Positions 60,635 through 64,000 of a stretch of DNA of 64,000 bases are shown in pieces. Source of the DNA: Streptacidiphilus carbonis (lineage in GTDB: Bacteria > Actinomycetota > Actinomycetes > Streptomycetales > Streptomycetaceae); contig NZ_BBPM01000032.1 of the NCBI RefSeq assembly GCF_000787775.1, forward strand, positions 1-64,000, in the 5' to 3' direction. The position numbers were made by a program, and so were the translations under genes. Positions within the stretch are counted from its first letter, which is position 1, and every line of letters starts with the position of its first letter. The notes beneath the pieces are model-generated. The model saw only the letters and a list, made by a program, of their open reading frames with translations. It searched no databases and was not told where the DNA came from.

Positions 60635-61048
60635 ATGAACACCACGGTCAGCTGCGAGCTGCACCTGCGCCTCATCGTGTCGAGCGAATCATCACTGCCC
60701 GTCCCCGCGGGCCTGCGCTACGACACCGCCGACCCCTATGCCGTGCACGCCACCTTCCACACGGGCGCCGACGAAACCGTCGACTGGGTGTTCGCCCGCG
60801 ACCTCCTTGCGGAGGGGCTGCACCGGCCTACCGGGACCGGTGACGTCCGTGTCTGGCCCTCCCGCAGCCACGGACAAGGAGTCGTCTGCATCGCCCTGAG
60901 CTCTCCGGAAGGAGAAGCCCTGTTGGAAGCCCCGGCCCGAGCGCTGGAGTCCTTCCTCAAGCGAACCGATGCCGCGGTGCCCCCGGGCACCGAGCACCGA
61001 CACTTCGATCTCGACCGAGAGCTCTCCCACATCCTTGCGGAGAACTGA
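60635..61048 (+). CDS. ssgB: Sporulation-specific cell-division activator SsgB
   Basis: A 137-residue SsgA-like protein, the SsgB member. The sequence (STVSCEL-type start NTTVSCELHLRLIVSSESS, YDTADPYAVHATFHTGADE, GDVRVWPSRSHGQGVVCIAL, SFLKRTDAAVPPGTEHRHFD) is very close to SsgB of Streptomyces. SsgB marks division sites in aerial hyphae and recruits FtsZ during sporulation. The ATG at 60635 follows AAAGG at 11-nt spacing. A SigB-like promoter lies about 110-135 bp upstream and a hairpin follows the gene. It is the best marker for a sporulating streptomycete in the window. Confidence 0.96.
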   Translation: MNTTVSCELHLRLIVSSESSLPVPAGLRYDTADPYAVHATFHTGADETVDWVFARDLLAEGLHRPTGTGDVRVWPSRSHGQGVVCIALSSPEGEALLEAPARALESFLKRTDAAVPPGTEHRHFDLDRELSHILAEN

Positions 61049-61143
61049 ACCGCTTCATCCCTTCTACCGTGCGCAGCCGTGCTACTCGGGGGCACGGAAC
61101 GCGCCACCGGCACCATCCGCTCCATCTGCTCCCCTGCTGGAAA

Positions 61144-61180
61144 GAAGTCGCCGCGGACCCGCAAGGGCCGTGGCGACTTC
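61144..61180 (+). terminator. ssgB: Terminator after ssgB
   Basis: GAAGTCGCCGCGG (61144-61156) pairs with 61168-61180 with one G.U, about 95 bp after ssgB and before the CGNR gene. Confidence 0.65.
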
Positions 61181-61263
61181 CGCGTTCGCGTCCGGCAGTA
61201 CGGTCGGAGGCAGCAGCGGTAGAGTCGCCGCCAACCCGCCCGGACGCCCCAGGGAGTACCGAC

Positions 61264-61929
61264 GTGCTGATCACCCATGACACGCAGTGCGCCCTCGATG
61301 TCCTGGTCGACCTGCTCAACACGGACCCGGACGCCTGCGGGCAGGAGGGCCTGCCGGATCTCGCGGCGCTGCGCGGATTCGTGCTGCGGCACGAGATCAG
61401 CGAGGTCGGCGTACTGGGGGCGGCGGACCTGGACGCGGTGCGCCGGGTACGCGGACAGTTCCGCCAGGTGTTCTTGGCCGGTTCCACTCGCGAGGCGGCC
61501 GGGCTGGTCAACGCGATGGTGGCCCGGGCCGGTTCGACGCCCCGGCTGACCGACCACGACGGCCACGACTGGCACATGCACTTCTTCGCGCCCTGCGCGG
61601 CCCTCGCCGACCATCTGGCGGTGGAGGCGGGGATGGCGCTGGCCTTCATCGTGGTGGCCGGGGAACGGGAGCGGCTGCGCCGCTGCGAGGCGCCCGACTG
61701 CGCCCGGGTGTTCGTGGACCTCTCGCGGAACCGCTCACGCCGCTACTGCGACAGCCGCACCTGCGGCAACCGGCTGCACGTGGCCGCCTACCGGGCCCGG
61801 CAGCGGACCGCGGCGGAATCGCCGGACGCGGTCTCCGGGGTGGCGTCCGCGGTGGCCGAGGCGGCGTCCGGGGTTTCAGCGGTGGCCGGTGCGTCCGGTG
61901 CGGCCGGGGTCAGATCCCGCGGCGCTTGA
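61264..61929 (+). CDS. ABATE/CGNR zinc-finger stress-type regulator
   Basis: A 221-residue protein: an ABATE domain (about 1-145, LVDLLNTDPDACG and LAFIVVAGERERLRRC) and a CGNR zinc finger (CEAPDCARVFVDLSRNRSRRYCDSRTCGNRLHVAAYRAR) with four cysteines. CGNR proteins are putative DNA-binding regulators. The C-terminal 40 residues are an Ala/Val/Ser repeat (VSGVASAVAEAASGVSAVAG). The GTG at 61264 has GGGAG upstream. Its 3' end overlaps the convergent membrane-protein gene by 20 bp. Confidence 0.88.
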   Translation: MLITHDTQCALDVLVDLLNTDPDACGQEGLPDLAALRGFVLRHEISEVGVLGAADLDAVRRVRGQFRQVFLAGSTREAAGLVNAMVARAGSTPRLTDHDGHDWHMHFFAPCAALADHLAVEAGMALAFIVVAGERERLRRCEAPDCARVFVDLSRNRSRRYCDSRTCGNRLHVAAYRARQRTAAESPDAVSGVASAVAEAASGVSAVAGASGAAGVRSRGA

Positions 61930-62353
61930 GGATCTCCTCGACGTCGGAGAAGTCGCCCAGGTCGTCGGCGGCGGACTTCTGCCCGGCCGGCTTGGCGGTG
62001 ACGGCCGGGGCCGAGGAGCCGCCCTTGGCCGCTTTCGGCTGCTTGGAGGCCTTGACCGGCCCGGGCTCCCGGGACCTCCGGCCGATGCCGGTGGCCAGCA
62101 GCAGGAGGACGGCGGCGCCGAGCATCGCCAGGCCGGTCCACACCTTCGGGTCGAACACCAGGTGGGTGGCCCAGTTCGACAGCGCGGTGCCGATCCGGCG
62201 GAACACGGTGATCAGGCCGGTGAGGTAGAGACCGACCGGCACCAGGGCGACGCCGAGCCAGCGGAAAGCGGAACGGATCCGGCCGCGAACGCCGGCCAGC
62301 ACGGCGATCACCACCCCCGCTGCGGACAGTGCCATGCACACGATCGCAGTCAT
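61910..62353 (-). CDS. Small hypothetical membrane protein
   Basis: A 147-residue protein with three likely membrane helices (about 3-22, 30-55 and 70-90) and a Lys/Ala-rich cytoplasmic tail ending in DDLGDFSDVEEILKRRGI. I do not recognise a family. The ATG at 62353 has GAGGAG upstream. It is divergent from the DsbA-like gene with 62 bp between starts and overlaps the CGNR gene tail-to-tail. Confidence 0.75.
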   Translation of the reverse strand: MTAIVCMALSAAGVVIAVLAGVRGRIRSAFRWLGVALVPVGLYLTGLITVFRRIGTALSNWATHLVFDPKVWTGLAMLGAAVLLLLATGIGRRSREPGPVKASKQPKAAKGGSSAPAVTAKPAGQKSAADDLGDFSDVEEILKRRGI

Positions 62354-62415
62354 CGTCCTGTCTCCTCCTGCTCGTCCGACAACTCCATCCTGCCCGTAAT
62401 GGGAGACTGACGACC

Positions 62416-62907
62416 ATGAGCGAAAGTTCCTTTTCCCCGGTCGAGTACTGGTGCGATCTGCAGTGCCCGGACTGCGCGGCCGCGCTGGACGACGTACGGG
62501 CCCTGCGGGAGGCCTACGGCGACCGGCTGGAGGTGGTGCTGCGGCACTTCCCGCTGGACAAGCACAAGCACGCGTTCGCGGCGGCGCAGGCGGCCGAGGA
62601 GGCCTTCGTCCAGGGGCAGGGCTGGCCCTTCGTCGAGGCGGTGCTGGCCAGGACCGAGGAGCTGGGACGGCGCGGGGAGGCGTTGCTGGTCGAGCTGGCC
62701 CGGGGTCTCGGCCTGGACGCCGAGGAGATGGACACCGCGCTGATCGACGGCCGTCACATGCTGGTCGTGGACGCCGACCAGGCCGAGGGCAAGGCCATCG
62801 GCGTGACCGGGACCCCCACCTACGTGGTCGCCGGGAAGCGGCTCGACGGAGGGGCCGGTCAGGCGGGGCTGCGTGAGCGGATCATGGAGCTGTTGGGCGC
62901 GCCGTAG
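62416..62907 (+). CDS. DsbA-family thiol oxidoreductase-like protein
   Basis: A 163-residue thioredoxin-fold protein with the DsbA helical insert. The active-site motif is CPDC in YWCDLQCPDCAAALDD, with a third Cys three residues before it, and the cis-Pro loop is GVTGTPTYVVAGKRL. It has no signal peptide, so it probably works in the cytoplasm, like the FrnE/DsbA-like oxidoreductases of actinomycetes. Isomerase or reductase partners are unknown. The ATG at 62416 follows GGGAG. A palindromic repeat follows the stop. Confidence 0.85.
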   Translation: MSESSFSPVEYWCDLQCPDCAAALDDVRALREAYGDRLEVVLRHFPLDKHKHAFAAAQAAEEAFVQGQGWPFVEAVLARTEELGRRGEALLVELARGLGLDAEEMDTALIDGRHMLVVDADQAEGKAIGVTGTPTYVVAGKRLDGGAGQAGLRERIMELLGAP

Positions 62908-62931
62908 GGTTTTCGACTTCGGACCGTAGTG

Positions 62932-63029
62932 GGCTTGTCGCGCAGTTCCCCGCGCCCCTATGGGGCTGCAACTGACCCACCGAGGGCACGTTGCACTATC
63001 CAGGGGCGCGGGGAACTGCGCGACAAGCC
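62932..63029. repeat. Nested palindromic intergenic repeat, copy 5
   Basis: The outer arms GGCTTGTCGCGCAGTTCCCC (from 62932) pair perfectly with the complement ending at 63029. Compared with copy 1 one stem pair is T-A instead of G-C in both arms. The inner region (TGCAACTGACCC..GGGCACGTTGCA) is longer. It lies between the DsbA-like gene and the convergent GNAT gene. Confidence 0.9.
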
Positions 63030-63052
63030 ATGCAGCGCCCGCAGCCGAAAAC

Positions 63053-63901
63053 CTAGAGCTGTTTGTGCAGCAGGCTGCGATACGTGCGGTACCCCAGCGA
63101 CCGGTACAGCGACACCGCCGGGGCATTCGCCGCGAACACGTGCAGTCCCAGCTCGCGCACGCCGCGAGCGAGGCACTCGCGTTCGGCCAGCAGCATCAGA
63201 GCGCGTCCGTGTCCCCGGCCGCGGTACCGCTCGTCCACGGAGAGCATGAACACCCAGGCCGGCGGCTCGTCCGCGGCCGCTCCCGGGAGCTGGGTGCCGA
63301 CCCAGACGGCGCCGACCGGCACTCCCCCGGACTCCAGGCGGCTGATCACCGCGCCCGGGGTGTCCAGACCGTCCGGGAGCGCGGCCGCGTGGTCGGCCTG
63401 GGAGCGGGTCCTGGCCTGCTCCGGGGTCATCCCGGCGGCGATCTGGCTGTCCACGTAGCCCGCGGACTCCTCGGCCAGCCAGGCGTCGAACTCGTCCTGG
63501 CGCATCGGGCGGCCGGTGCTGCCCTCCGGCAGCGACGGCGGATCCGCCGGGAGTTCCTTGCGCATGTTGAGGCCGCGCAGGGTGTAGCCGAGGGTGCGGG
63601 CCAGGGCGAGCCCGGCGTCCCGGTCCGGGCCGTCGGGGACGCCGATGTCGGCCCGGACGCAGCCCCAGGAGCGCAGCACCTCCTCGGCGGCGAGCACCGC
63701 GACCGTGCCCCGGCCGCGCCCGCGGTCGGCCTGATGGATCGTCAGTTCCCGGATGCCGCCCACCCGGGGGCCGGGCCCGCCGGAGGCCGCGGCCACCAGC
63801 CCGCCGACGGTCCGGCCGTTGACGCGCACCTCGAAGGCCCGCTCCCGGCCCCCGTCGGGCCTGCTCTGCTCGGGTCCCAGCGGCCGGAGCGTGGTGGTCA
63901 T
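63053..63901 (-). CDS. Double-GNAT acetyltransferase
   Basis: A 282-residue protein with two GNAT folds, as in MshD-like and other tandem acetyltransferases. The N-terminal domain (1-115) has the acetyl-CoA loop RGRGRGTVAVLAAEEVLRSWG and the C-terminal domain (about 130-282) has RYRGRGHGRALMLLAERECLARG with a normal catalytic-strand ending SLYRSLGYRTYRSLLHKQL. The N-terminal loop fits the R/Q-x-x-G-x-G/A motif only in part. The substrate is unknown. The ATG at 63901 is used with GGAG eight bases upstream; GTG at 63907 would leave too little spacing. Confidence 0.85.
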   Translation of the reverse strand: MTTTLRPLGPEQSRPDGGRERAFEVRVNGRTVGGLVAAASGGPGPRVGGIRELTIHQADRGRGRGTVAVLAAEEVLRSWGCVRADIGVPDGPDRDAGLALARTLGYTLRGLNMRKELPADPPSLPEGSTGRPMRQDEFDAWLAEESAGYVDSQIAAGMTPEQARTRSQADHAAALPDGLDTPGAVISRLESGGVPVGAVWVGTQLPGAAADEPPAWVFMLSVDERYRGRGHGRALMLLAERECLARGVRELGLHVFAANAPAVSLYRSLGYRTYRSLLHKQL

Positions 63902-63903
63902 CC

Positions 63904-64000
63904 TCACGGCTCCAGGTCGGCGGCGGCGCGCTCGGTGAAGACCGCGATCGCCTTGGCCGTGACCGGTCCCGGCGCGCCCGGCAGTTCGCGGTCGTCGACC
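63904..64000 (-). CDS. C-terminal fragment of an unidentified protein
   Basis: Only the last 32 codons, ending at TGA 63904-63906, are inside the window (VDDRELPGAPGPVTAKAIAV onward, ending DLEP). It lies 2 bp before the GNAT start on the same strand, so the two are probably co-transcribed. The family cannot be judged from this fragment. Confidence 0.55.
   Translation of the reverse strand, partial: VDDRELPGAPGPVTAKAIAVFTERAAADLEP

Overview
This is chromosomal sequence of a very GC-rich actinomycete, almost certainly a member of the Streptomycetaceae (Streptomyces, Kitasatospora or Streptacidiphilus). The reasons are the strong GC bias at third codon positions, many GTG and a few TTG starts, an SsgB sporulation protein, an EF-P with the actinobacterial PGKGP loop, a phosphatidylinositol-mannoside gene set, and a gene order that follows the conserved core of Streptomyces. 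Most of the window is housekeeping DNA on the minus strand. No phage, transposase, CRISPR array or biosynthetic megasynthase is visible.

Layout. 1-4 kb holds a LuxR-type ATPase regulator cut by the left edge, a SnoaL-like protein, a DHA2 drug exporter and an unrecognised protein. 4-14 kb is a translation and shikimate block: nusB, efp, a degenerate M24 peptidase homologue, a P-loop kinase, aroQ-aroB-aroK-aroC, aroE, mltG and ruvX. 14-22 kb has alaS, two small membrane proteins, a plus-strand STAND ATPase, rpsD and rarA. 22-27.7 kb carries a CitB/CitA-type two-component system divergent from dctA, and a divergent NmrA-like/Rrf2 pair. 27.7-37 kb has aspS, hisS, an MBL hydrolase, a membrane cyclophilin, a DUF349 protein, relA and apt. 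37-46 kb has secF-secD-yajC, ruvB-ruvA-ruvC, a YebC regulator, pdxT and pdxS. 46-57 kb contains the PIM lipid genes (pgsA, acyltransferase, pimA), an EF-G paralogue, an unknown membrane protein, a HIT protein and thrS. 57-64 kb holds an unknown protein with a DUF4365 partner, a DnaQ-like exonuclease, two identical tRNA-Val genes bracketing an isochorismatase-like gene, ssgB, a CGNR zinc-finger protein, a DsbA-like protein and a double-GNAT acetyltransferase.

How the genes work together. Many minus-strand neighbours overlap by ATGA, GTGA or TGATG (aroC/aroK/aroB/aroQ, alaS/ruvX, mltG/aroE, ruvC/ruvA, hisS/aspS, pgsA/acyltransferase/pimA, HK/RR), which implies translational coupling. Shikimate synthesis, Sec translocation, Holliday-junction processing, PLP synthesis and PIM synthesis each appear as compact modules.

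The most notable non-genic feature is a family of about 90-100 bp nested palindromes (five full copies plus one half copy), all in intergenic DNA and three of them between convergent genes. Arm substitutions compensate between copies. Other points worth following are the loss of four of five metal ligands in the PepP-like protein next to efp, the duplicated tRNA-Val, a GNNT-N15-GGGTAC promoter upstream of ssgB, and a near-consensus BldD-like box beside nusB at a position where S. coelicolor carries bldD.
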